A stretch of DNA of 9,710 bases from Chloroflexota bacterium (GTDB lineage: Bacteria; Chloroflexota; Dehalococcoidia; UBA1151), in contig JADFQR010000028.1 in NCBI GenBank assembly GCA_022561735.1, positions 1 through 9,710 of the forward strand. Reading direction: 5' to 3'. Numbering within the stretch: the stretch's first letter is position 1; each line of letters opens with the position of its first letter. The notes below the pieces were generated by a model that was not told the origin of the DNA, did not search any database, and was given only the letters and a program-made list of their open reading frames with translations. Below are positions 1 through 6,156 of this stretch, in pieces. Position numbers and translations under genes: made by a program.

Positions 1-79
1 TGGGCGAGTGCCAAAGCGCGCTCGACGTTATCCTGACCAGCGTCAAGTTTGACGCCGCGTGACAGTGGAATGCCCGTGC

Positions 80-1993
80 CTAGCCCTGCGAAGTCCGTTC
101 AGACAGTTCACGCTCGGCTTTTGACTGTGCCGCCAACTCCCGTGCCGCAACCACCGTGTTCGGCCCGAGTTCGGCGCCCCGATCGGTGTGTAGCCGGGCC
201 TGTTCCATGAGTTCTGGAAGGTCGCGGGCGGCGATTCGGTAGAAACCGGCCACCGCAAAACGCAACTCCATGTTGTCGGGCTCGGCGTCGAGCGCCAACC
301 GGGCTTCCGCCTCGAGCTGCGGAACCAGCCGGATCCGGTCGAAAGTGTCCATATCATCCCAGCGTCCGGTCATGACCTTGAGGAGCCGCTCACGGCCGAA
401 CGTCGCGAGCGGCGAGAAATGGCCCAGGTTGGCCGACACCTCCTGCACATCAGCGCCGGTCGCGATGAAGAGCTGCGCCGCACGGTAGATCCGCAGGTTG
501 ATCCCGTAGACGCCCACAATAACGATCAACCCCACGAGCGCGGGCGCCGCCCATCGCAGCGGTCGCAGGACGCGTTCCGGGAGCCGTGCCGACCGCTCGC
601 TCGATGGTTCTGCGGCCGTGGATCTGCGTTCACCGGCCGCCGCCCAGGCGGCAAACAGGGCGAACATCAGGAGCGTCACGGCGGTATCAAACAGGAACAG
701 GTTATGGATGAAGAGCGCGATAAGCGCGCCCGCCACGCCGGCGTTGAACACCCGGTCGCCCGGCTCTCCACGGACCCGCCTCCACGCCAGGAATCCCAAC
801 CAGCCCCAGACGGCCATGTAAGTGGCAAACCCGATCAATCCGCTGGTGGCGAGAAGGTCCATCGGCTTGTTGTGCGCGCGGTCCAGCACCGGCGTGCCGA
901 ATGCCACTTCGCCCTCCCGCTGGTAACGCTGGTACGGGACTTCGAAGTTCTCTCCACCCCAGCCGGTCAGCGGACGGGCCGCAAAGGCCTGCCCGGCGAT
1001 CCGCAAGCCCGTAGCCCGTTGCCTGACCGACCCCTCGTCAAGCGATATGGAACGCACCCGGGATATGAAAGTGTTGCGCTCCGCAAGGTCTTCAACGAAC
1101 GCCGTGTCGCGCGCTATGAACAGGGCGATCACGGCGATGGGCATGGCGACTCCGATGGCTATCGCTGCCAGACGAAGCCGGGGACGGCCGGAGAATACGG
1201 CGTAGATTGCCGCCGCAGCGACGACCCCGGTAAGGAGTCCCGCCGCCGATCCGCGCGTCTCGGTTTCGTTTAGCACCCACAGGCTGATTACTATCGAGAG
1301 GCCGTAGAACGCCGCCAGTCCGACCTGGACGGGGTTGCGCCGCCTGGACAGCGAAACCAATGAATCACCAAGTAGCGCCAGCGCGATCAGCGCGTTCACC
1401 ATCATGTGCCCTGCGAGGAACGACGGGTTCCCGGCGGCGCCGGATATCCGCGGGTTGCCCTGAAGGTAATTGACGATCTCGTAGTCGTACTTATCGGCCA
1501 ATCCCAGGAACCCGGCAGCTAGCCCGAATACCAGGCTGATCGAAGCGAGAACCTTCCACTCGCGCAGACTCTTTACCGTGAACACCAGCACCGCGGCGAG
1601 AACGGTCCAGTGGGCGAGATCAAAGATTCCGCCCATCCGCTCGTAGCTGCTCCAGAAACTCAGGTTGAAGCTGCTTCCAAACACCCCGGCGACGAACACC
1701 GCCAGCAGGTGAAGACCGAGAAGCAGGACGAGCGGCGACCGGGTCGGCCGGAATTCAGGAGATCGGATCGCCAGCAGAACGTACAGACCGGCGACGATCT
1801 CGATGAGGGAGCGGGACCACACCGCCTTTCCCACAACAAAGGGGAAGATACCCGAGGGGGTCACGATGAGCGGTGTGAAGAACAGCAACACCACGCCGAG
1901 TCGAACCGCCCACTTCAGGGCCAGACTCAGCGCGTCTTCCTGGAGTTGTGCGTCAACCCGTTGGAGCGCCTGGCGCCAGGGTGAAACAGGCAT
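80..1993 (-). CDS. O-antigen ligase/polymerase family membrane protein (Wzy_C/WaaL-like) with TPR-like tail
   Basis: Polytopic inner-membrane protein, about 637 aa from the chosen start, with roughly 11-12 hydrophobic segments. The family (PF04932) ligates or polymerises lipid-linked glycan chains on the periplasmic/outer face. Seen here: a family-like G-W-G-x-x-x-F motif near residues 344-350, an extramembrane loop with arginines, then DRAHNKPMDLLATSGLIG around residues 371-388. Its His (about 374) sits where the conserved loop histidine of the family lies, just before a transmembrane helix. After the last membrane helix (about residues 480-500) comes a soluble helical tail of about 110 aa with TPR-like spacing (ARLALDAEPDNMELRFAVAG). 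The start at 1993 has a GAGAGGA Shine-Dalgarno (1997-2003); upstream ATGs at 2038 and 2074 are in frame but have weaker ribosome sites. No glycan genes are visible, so substrate and ligase-versus-polymerase role are unknown. Confidence 0.85.
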   Translation of the reverse strand: MPVSPWRQALQRVDAQLQEDALSLALKWAVRLGVVLLFFTPLIVTPSGIFPFVVGKAVWSRSLIEIVAGLYVLLAIRSPEFRPTRSPLVLLLGLHLLAVFVAGVFGSSFNLSFWSSYERMGGIFDLAHWTVLAAVLVFTVKSLREWKVLASISLVFGLAAGFLGLADKYDYEIVNYLQGNPRISGAAGNPSFLAGHMMVNALIALALLGDSLVSLSRRRNPVQVGLAAFYGLSIVISLWVLNETETRGSAAGLLTGVVAAAAIYAVFSGRPRLRLAAIAIGVAMPIAVIALFIARDTAFVEDLAERNTFISRVRSISLDEGSVRQRATGLRIAGQAFAARPLTGWGGENFEVPYQRYQREGEVAFGTPVLDRAHNKPMDLLATSGLIGFATYMAVWGWLGFLAWRRVRGEPGDRVFNAGVAGALIALFIHNLFLFDTAVTLLMFALFAAWAAAGERRSTAAEPSSERSARLPERVLRPLRWAAPALVGLIVIVGVYGINLRIYRAAQLFIATGADVQEVSANLGHFSPLATFGRERLLKVMTGRWDDMDTFDRIRLVPQLEAEARLALDAEPDNMELRFAVAGFYRIAARDLPELMEQARLHTDRGAELGPNTVVAARELAAQSKAERELSERTSQG

Positions 1994-1996
1994 AGG

Positions 1997-2003
1997 TCCT
2001 CTC
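1997..2003 (-). promoter_or_regulatory. Ribosome binding site that decides the start of the O-antigen ligase-like gene
   Basis: On the minus strand GAGAGGA lies directly upstream of the ATG at 1993, with a rather short spacer of 3-4 nt. The in-frame ATGs at 2074 and 2038 lack a comparable purine tract, so the shorter protein is preferred. The extra N-terminal residues of the longer versions are polar and low-complexity. Confidence 0.5.
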
Positions 2004-2253
2004 GTTACGGTGCCGGAAGCGGAAGAGAGGGTCGCCATCAGCACAGGCTGCCTCTGGAATGGCTGAGACCGCATCGTTCCATCTGCGTGAAACTCTATGT
2101 GCCAGCGCTAACAGGCGCACGAGCCAGACGATCACTGGATGGTTATTCCCGCTGCGTGCCGGACCACCGGAAAATATTCGACCGCCCTTAAACGACGAAG
2201 CGCCCGGCGTCCGAGTCATCGGGCAGGCCGATTGTTATCGCATCGGACACTTA

Positions 2254-2467
2254 GTAACTATCTCAAAATCTTCTCCCGCACCGGATGGGAGCTTTCGAGA
2301 CTCTTTCACAGCTACGCCGTAGGGGCGAATGACTATCCGCCCTTTCCGGTACGACCGGTCATCTCCATGCCCCACCGGACCGCCCGGGCCGGTAGTCAGC
2401 GGCCCCTACGATGCGTTGGCGGTTGGAGGTGTTCATGCTTACACGGCGAAAGTTTTGAGATAGTTTC
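2254..2467. mobile_element. MITE-like non-autonomous element, 214 bp, flanked by TTA
   Basis: The two ends are 15-bp inverted repeats, GTAACTATCTCAAAA at 2254-2268 and its complement TTTTGAGATAGTTTC at 2453-2467, matching at 14 of 15 positions; weaker similarity continues inward for about 8 bp. Both ends are flanked by the same trinucleotide TTA (2251-2253 and 2468-2470), which fits a 3-bp target duplication. Inside, CGTAGGGGC (2318-2326) pairs with GCCCCTACG (2402-2410) and TGACTA (2330-2335) with TAGTCA (2393-2398), so the whole element folds back on itself. No transposase or other ORF is credible inside. A T-N-A target duplication is known for the IS427/IS1031 groups of the IS5 family, so an IS5-family parent is an inference. 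Confidence 0.65.
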
Positions 2468-2678
2468 TTAACTGCCCGGGACCCGGCATCCGGCGCTGTC
2501 CGGTTAAGAAAGACCTTCAGTTCCCAGAGGCGGTCTCGCAAGACGGCGAATAAAGCGCAAGCGCGCCTTCACCGGATTCAACGCGAATTGAGGGCGAAAC
2601 GATCCCCGGCCTGCAACAGCGTTTTACGCCGCCGTTCTTCCCTGTAACTCCGAGAACCGTTTAAGTCCGAGAAACATT

Positions 2679-2715
2679 CCGGGCGCGCGCCCGGCCGGTC
2701 AAACATGGCCGGGCG
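2679..2715. repeat. GC-rich palindrome and hairpin beside the amt operator
   Basis: A perfect 16-bp palindrome, CCGGGCGCGCGCCCGG, occupies 2679-2694. It overlaps a second inverted repeat, CGCCCGGCC (2688-2696) with GGCCGGGCG (2707-2715), a 9-bp stem with a 10-nt loop. The hairpin ends 4 bp before the first GlnR-like half-site. There is no T-run on either strand, so it is not a standard intrinsic terminator. It may be a protein site or an insulating structure; its role is unknown. Confidence 0.5.
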
Positions 2716-2718
2716 AAT

Positions 2719-2756
2719 GTAACCCCAGCGTCACGCCTGCGTAACACTTTGGAAAC
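2719..2756 (+). promoter_or_regulatory. GlnR-type operator: four half-sites at exact 11-bp spacing upstream of amt
   Basis: Four pentamers occur in exact register: GTAAC (2719-2723), GTCAC (2730-2734), GTAAC (2741-2745) and GAAAC (2752-2756), each separated by 6 bp. The GlnR box described in actinobacteria is gTnAC-n6-GaAAC repeated with the same 11-bp period, and amtB is a classical GlnR target. The site ends about 85 bp before the amt start codon. The last two half-sites fit the consensus exactly; the second is GTCAC rather than GAAAC. What protein binds it here is an inference from the motif and the gene it precedes. Confidence 0.6.
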
Positions 2757-2823
2757 ATACCGGCCATAGCGTGACTCCCCAACGTTCGTGTGCCTTGACC
2801 GGTGCACGGTTGGCAAGGATCGC

Positions 2824-2830
2824 AGGAGGT
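2824..2830 (+). promoter_or_regulatory. amt: Shine-Dalgarno that decides the amt start
   Basis: AGGAGGT lies 10 nt before the ATG at 2841. It falls inside the alternative longer frame that opens with GTG at 2802, which has no such site, so translation is taken to start at 2841. Confidence 0.75.
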
Positions 2831-2840
2831 ATCGTCCGCT

Positions 2841-4052
2841 ATGGTGGACTCTGGATCACTGGCATGGATGCTCATGGCGTCCGCCCTGGTGTTATTCATG
2901 ACACCGGGGCTAGCGTTCTTCTACGGCGGACTCGTCCGCGGCAAGAACGCGATCAACATGATCATGTACAGCTTCGTGACGATGGGTGTCGTGAGCGTCG
3001 TCTGGTTACTGTGGGGATACTCACTGGCCTTCGGCGGCGACGGCTCCTTTATCGGCAATTTTGACTACCTCGGGTTCAATAATGTTGACCCGGACCTGGG
3101 ACCGGGCGACGGCTACGACTCGATGATCGTGGCGATTTTCCAGATGATGTTCGCCATCATCACCCCGGCGCTGATCACGGGCGCCATCGCTGAGCGGTTC
3201 AAGTTCAGCACCTACCTGATCTTCCTGGTCATCTGGGTCACCGTCATTTACGCCCCGATAGCCCACTGGGTATGGGGTGACGGCGGGTGGATCCTTGAGA
3301 TGGGCGCTCTGGACTTTGCGGGCGGCACCGTCGTCCACATCAACGCCGGTGTCGCAGCAGTCGCAGCCGCCTGGCTCGTGGGGAAGAGGCGCGGCGTTAG
3401 CCGGGGTGTTGAGCCCCACAACGTGCCGTTCGTCATCCTGGGCGCTGGCATCCTGTGGTTCGGCTGGTTCGGATTCAACGCCGGCAGTGGCCTTGCGGCA
3501 GACGGCGTAGCTGTCAACGCCTTCCTCGTGACTAACGTCGCTGCGGGGACGGCGGCGCTGACATGGGTCATCCTGTCCTACCTGCAGAACGGCAAGGCAA
3601 GCGCCGTTGGAGCAGCCACCGGCGCTGTGGCCGGACTTGTGGCGATCACGCCTGCGGCCGGCGTAGTCGGTCCAATGGGCTCGCTCGCAATAGGTTTCGG
3701 CGCAGGCATCCTGACCTACATCGCGGTGTTGTACCGGCATCGCCTCGGGTTTGACGACGCACTTGAGGTGTTCGCCGTCCACGGCATAGGCGGTATCTGG
3801 GGCGCGTTGGCCACGGCGATCTTCGCCACGGGCGGGATTGGCGTGGTGAACGGCAAGTTCGAGTTGCTCGGCTACAACGCCATCGCCATCGTTGCTGTAA
3901 TGGGCTACTCGTTCATCGGCACGCTGGTGATCCTCAAGATCCTGGACATCATCCCGGGACTCGGCTTGCGGGCCAATCCACAGGATGAGGACACAGGACT
4001 GGACATCTCGCACCACGGCGAACGTGCGTACGTTTCCGACGGCGCCGACTAA
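2841..4052 (+). CDS. amt: Ammonium transporter (Amt/MEP/Rh family)
   Basis: Inner-membrane channel that takes up ammonium, normally a homotrimer with about 11 transmembrane helices. The product is 403 aa, a normal length. Seen: MTPGLAFFYGGLVRGKN in the first helix, QMMFAIITPALITGAIAERF, the family signature DFAGGTVVHINAGVAA, FGWFGFNAGS, and VHGIGGIWGALATAIFA. The two pore histidines (twin-His) fall at about residues 166 and 314. The cytosolic tail ends with GLDISHHGERAY, the conserved segment through which P-II proteins act. No cleaved signal peptide is evident: the first helix begins almost at once. Start chosen by the AGGAGGT at 2824. It is followed after 115 bp by a P-II gene, the usual pairing, and preceded by a GlnR-like operator, so nitrogen-responsive expression is likely. 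Confidence 0.97.
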   Translation: MVDSGSLAWMLMASALVLFMTPGLAFFYGGLVRGKNAINMIMYSFVTMGVVSVVWLLWGYSLAFGGDGSFIGNFDYLGFNNVDPDLGPGDGYDSMIVAIFQMMFAIITPALITGAIAERFKFSTYLIFLVIWVTVIYAPIAHWVWGDGGWILEMGALDFAGGTVVHINAGVAAVAAAWLVGKRRGVSRGVEPHNVPFVILGAGILWFGWFGFNAGSGLAADGVAVNAFLVTNVAAGTAALTWVILSYLQNGKASAVGAATGAVAGLVAITPAAGVVGPMGSLAIGFGAGILTYIAVLYRHRLGFDDALEVFAVHGIGGIWGALATAIFATGGIGVVNGKFELLGYNAIAIVAVMGYSFIGTLVILKILDIIPGLGLRANPQDEDTGLDISHHGERAYVSDGAD

Positions 4053-4167
4053 CTGCCCGGAACGGGCGTAAACCTGAACACGGACGCGGTCACGGAGCCG
4101 GACTAAACTCAAGTTAGGCTCCGGACCGCCATCCCAGATGATCCCTGTTTAAGGGGGTATACAGAAA

Positions 4168-4542
4168 ATGATGATCAAGATAGAGGCCATAGTCAGGCCT
4201 GAGAGAATTAACGACGTCACATCTGCGCTGGAAGCTATCGGTTGCGGCGGGTTCCACTTCGCCAACGTGACCGGGCAGGGCCAGCAGCGGGGCGTTGAGG
4301 TGTTCACCGGCCGCGGCGCGGCGCTCACCCACCGATCGTCTCTGCCGAAAACACTCCTTGTGACCGTGGTCCCGGAAGACCAGAAGGAGCAGGTGCTGGA
4401 GGCGATAATCGAAGCGGCCCGCTCCTCAGAAGAGGGAGCTGTCGGCGACGGGAAGATCTTCATTTACACGGTGAACGAGGTCGTTCGGGTCAGGACACGT
4501 GAACGGGACCTGGACGCGCTTTCGACGAACCACGCCGAATAG
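4168..4542 (+). CDS. glnK: P-II family nitrogen regulatory protein (GlnB/GlnK type), T-loop without tyrosine
   Basis: Small trimeric cytosolic signal protein of 124 aa that binds ATP/ADP and 2-oxoglutarate and blocks or opens its Amt partner with the T-loop. Numbered from the second Met it aligns with E. coli GlnB without gaps up to residue 41: P10, G24, V33, G35, G37, Q39 and G41 match. The B-loop VGDGKIFIYTV and the C-terminal VRVRTRE (nucleotide-contacting arginines) are present. The T-loop, VEVFTGRGAALTHRSSLPK, is two residues longer than in GlnB and has no Tyr46 or Tyr51, so it cannot be uridylylated or adenylylated there. AAGGGGG at 4151-4157 serves as ribosome site; starts at 4168 and 4171 differ by one Met. 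Its position after amt favours a GlnK-type role; the symbol is by context. Confidence 0.93.
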   Translation: MMIKIEAIVRPERINDVTSALEAIGCGGFHFANVTGQGQQRGVEVFTGRGAALTHRSSLPKTLLVTVVPEDQKEQVLEAIIEAARSSEEGAVGDGKIFIYTVNEVVRVRTRERDLDALSTNHAE

Positions 4543-4603
4543 CGCTTTTCTCCGGTCTCGCCAAAGTTCCTGACATATCCCGGTGAGATCCACGAGAGAA
4601 CAA

Positions 4604-4641
4604 GGGTACGGCCGGCCTCTGACTGGAGGCCGGCCGTATCC
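4604..4641 (+). terminator. Strong hairpin after the P-II gene, no U-tract
   Basis: A 16-bp inverted repeat (4604-4619 with 4626-4641, one G-T pair) closes a 6-nt loop, TGACTG, about 60 bp after the P-II stop codon. The stem centres on GGCCGGCC-type sequence. The bases that follow are CTGCC rather than a T-run, so this would be an atypical terminator or an mRNA-stabilising hairpin at the end of the amt-P-II transcript. Confidence 0.5.
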
Positions 4642-4686
4642 CTGCCATCGCATGTTTGCAACGCTCCCATCCCGGGGCGGATCAGG

Positions 4687-4716
4687 TTGTCCGTCCTGCG
4701 AGGGCCGCGGTATGAT
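4687..4716 (+). promoter_or_regulatory. Sigma70-type promoter of the tRNA cluster
   Basis: TTGTCC (4687-4692) and TATGAT (4711-4716) are separated by 18 bp, each close to the vegetative consensus. Transcription would start near 4723, about 55 nt before the tRNA-Trp gene. It lies just beyond the hairpin of the preceding operon. Confidence 0.6.
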
Positions 4717-4778
4717 TTCTGAGTCGGTGAAACGTGTCGCTCGGATACCTCAAACGTGCGGTAGTTAGCTGGCGGCAG

Positions 4779-4855
4779 AGGGGCGTAGCTCAGCTGGCTA
4801 GAGCGTCGGTCTCCAAAACCGAAGGCCGGGGGTTCGAGTCCCTCCGCCCCTGCCA
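4779..4855 (+). tRNA. trnW: tRNA-Trp (anticodon CCA)
   Basis: A full cloverleaf of 77 nt. The acceptor stem AGGGGCG pairs with CGCCCCT, the D-arm is GCTC...GAGC, the anticodon stem TCGGT/ACCGA closes the loop CTCCAAA with anticodon CCA, and the T-arm has GTTCGAGTC. Discriminator G is followed by an encoded CCA. It reads UGG codons. First of three tRNA genes in a row, with a promoter about 60 bp upstream. Confidence 0.96.
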
Positions 4856-4893
4856 CGCGCACATGCCATGCGCACATGTCCGCGTGCATCTGG

Positions 4894-4980
4894 GCCGAGG
4901 TGTTGAAATTGGTAGACAAGCAGCGTTGAGGGCGCTGTGCTCGTAAGAGCGTGCGAGTTCGAGTCTCGCTCTCGGCACCA
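4894..4980 (+). tRNA. trnL: tRNA-Leu (anticodon GAG)
   Basis: An 87-nt class II tRNA. The acceptor stem GCCGAGG pairs with TCTCGGC (last pair G-T), the anticodon stem CAGCG/CGCTG closes the loop TTGAGGG with anticodon GAG, and a long variable arm TGCTCGTAAGAGCG follows, as expected for leucine. The T-loop is GTTCGAGTC. Discriminator A and CCA are encoded. It reads CUC/CUU codons. It starts 38 bp after tRNA-Trp and is probably co-transcribed. Confidence 0.96.
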
Positions 4981-5062
4981 ACATCACAGGATATGATTGC
5001 CGTCTTCGCACCCACGGGGACGGTGACACATCGGGCTCACACCCGGTAAAAGGGAATGACAG

Positions 5063-5138
5063 GGCGACGTAGCCAAGTGGTTAAGGCAGAGGTTTGCAAA
5101 ACCTCCATGCGGCGGTTCGAATCCGCCCGTCGCCTCCA
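5063..5138 (+). tRNA. trnC: tRNA-Cys (anticodon GCA)
   Basis: A 76-nt cloverleaf. The acceptor stem GGCGACG pairs with CGTCGCC, the anticodon stem GAGGT/ACCTC closes the loop TTGCAAA with anticodon GCA, and the T-arm has GGTTCGAATCC. The discriminator is T (U73), the main identity base of bacterial tRNA-Cys, followed by an encoded CCA. Last gene of the cluster, 82 bp after tRNA-Leu, with a terminator 16 bp downstream. Confidence 0.96.
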
Positions 5139-5154
5139 GAACCAATAGCTTTGC

Positions 5155-5185
5155 AAAACAGGCCCCTTAACAAGGGACCTGTTTT
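5155..5185 (+). terminator. Intrinsic terminator of the tRNA cluster
   Basis: AAAACAGG (5155-5162) pairs with CCTGTTTT (5178-5185) and CCCTT (5164-5168) with AAGGG (5172-5176), with one C-A mismatch between them and an AAC loop. The stem ends in TTTT on the plus strand and, because of the AAAA arm, also works on the minus strand, so it may be bidirectional. Confidence 0.85.
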
Positions 5186-5511
5186 CGCGTAACGGCCACG
5201 GAAACCCTCACGTTCCAACGTTGGACACGCCATGCGAACCAAGCGTATGGAGATGGGAATCCGGGAACGTCGTCAGCCCCCTGGCGTACGCTATTGACCG
5301 GGCATTGATTCACGCCGGGTTCACGATCGCCGCCGGACATACAACAACGGTTTTCCTGTGAAATGCGATAATCGCATAAGCTCCCCATTCGGGTGATATC
5401 TCATAGGTGATACCAACAGTATTCACAACGTCGGGTGGGGGATAACCTGCGCTGGCTTAACACGCGAGTGCCGGTTTCTGGTGCCGTGAGGACGTGCAGT
5501 GAGGAGCGACA
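5186..5511. other. Intergenic stretch with small palindromes, no gene seen
   Basis: No convincing reading frame. It contains a perfect 12-bp palindrome TCCAACGTTGGA (5214-5225), a 7+1+7 dyad ATGCGAT-A-ATCGCAT (5363-5377), and two direct copies of GGTGATA 15 bp apart (5392-5398 and 5407-5413). These could be regulator sites for the small gene that follows, but I see no good promoter hexamer pair. Confidence 0.4.
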
Positions 5512-5706
5512 ATGCCAGATATCCCCGAGTGCAGAGCCTGTAATGCAGGCGACCTGGTGCCGTTGTCCGATTTTGGAACCGAAGGTTCCGACATCCAGTT
5601 CAAGGCATGGGTCTGCACAAATATCGAATGCGGATTCAACCTGAAAATCCGGAGTGGCGAAATCAGGATCAACGAGCCGATTTACGACGGCCGAGACCGA
5701 AGGTAG
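5512..5706 (+). CDS. Small putative zinc-ribbon protein, function unknown
   Basis: A 64-aa acidic to neutral protein with no membrane segment or signal peptide. Cys7-x2-Cys10 near the N-terminus and Cys35-x4-Cys40 in WVCTNIECGF form a plausible four-cysteine zinc site, separated by about 24 residues rich in polar and hydrophobic residues typical of ribbon strands. The remaining C-terminal part, LKIRSGEIRINEP, looks like a further beta strand pair. A GAGGAG Shine-Dalgarno at 5501-5506 sits 5 nt before the ATG, and a perfect hairpin follows 31 bp after the stop, so the gene looks like an independent unit. I do not recognise a named family. Such proteins are often nucleic-acid or protein-binding accessory factors, but that is general knowledge and not seen here. 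Confidence 0.7.
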   Translation: MPDIPECRACNAGDLVPLSDFGTEGSDIQFKAWVCTNIECGFNLKIRSGEIRINEPIYDGRDRR

Positions 5707-5737
5707 CAGCCACAGGTTACCCGCCGGAGGTCACTGA

Positions 5738-5770
5738 TATAGATCCCGGGCCACGGTCCCGGGATCTATA
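5738..5770 (+). terminator. Perfect 13-bp hairpin after the zinc-ribbon gene
   Basis: TATAGATCCCGGG (5738-5750) and its exact complement (5758-5770) flank a 7-nt loop, CCACGGT. It lies 31 bp after the preceding stop codon. No T-run follows on either strand, so it resembles the hairpin at 4604-4641 and may be an atypical terminator. Confidence 0.55.
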
Positions 5771-6156
5771 AGAAGTCGCGATCCACCGTTAGAACTTCTT
5801 GCCTGTCCGCGCCGGATGATGATCCGTTTGAAACGGGGATCCCGAGAGAACCTCATCCCCGGCTGCCTTTCTGCGCCCCGGTTTACCGGGCTGTCGCCGC
5901 GTCACTAATTTCTGGCCCGCTGCCGGTAATGCGCCCGCGCCGGCAGCGGTCGGGCACAGGAGCGGCGAGATCACCCGGCCCGCTCCCGGTTGCGCCGCCG
6001 CCTGTACGCCGGATGAGTTCCGTGAACGTGTGTTTGCGATTCGCTGGTTGCCGTCGCTAAATTTCGACAGCGCTCCATATAAGCGGGAGTTAATACATAT
6101 CAACCGTTCTGGGAAACAGCTATTTTCCTCTTCGGGGCAGAAGGGGGAAAGACGAG
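5771..6156. other. Intergenic stretch with inverted repeats, no gene seen
   Basis: No credible coding frame; a long minus-strand frame here is Arg/Pro/Ser-rich, lacks a ribosome site and overlaps the next plus-strand gene. Inverted repeats: AAGAAGT/ACTTCTT (5770-5776, 5794-5800), CCGG-TTTA-CCGG near 5878-5889, and a 10-bp stem CCGCTGCCGG/CCGGCAGCGG (5917-5926, 5940-5949). The last 100 bases become AT-richer (TATAAG at 6078, TAATAC at 6091), which is where the promoter of the next gene should be, although no well-spaced -35/-10 pair is clear. Confidence 0.4.

Noticed and set aside
419..1273. Long plus-strand frame of 284 codons
   Set aside because: It lies antisense to the O-antigen ligase-like gene, is rich in Arg, Gly, Pro and Gln, and has no ribosome site or recognisable domain; a by-product of GC-rich codon use.
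2644..2675. Further GTAAC and GAAAC-like pentamers upstream of the amt operator
   Set aside because: Their spacing is 10 and 27 bp, out of the 11-bp register, so they are not called as a second GlnR box.
2802..2840. Longer amt start at GTG 2802
   Set aside because: The AGGAGGT at 2824 lies inside this extension and serves the ATG at 2841, and the extra residues are not part of the Amt fold.
3021..4112. Minus-strand frame of 363 codons opposite amt
   Set aside because: Fully antisense to a clear amt gene, with Asp/Val/His-rich low-complexity composition; a mirror of third-position GC bias.
4857..4878. Two direct copies of GCGCACATG between tRNA-Trp and tRNA-Leu, considered as an attachment site
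   Set aside because: The copies lie outside the tRNA 3' ends and there is no integrase or element boundary nearby; a simple short duplication.
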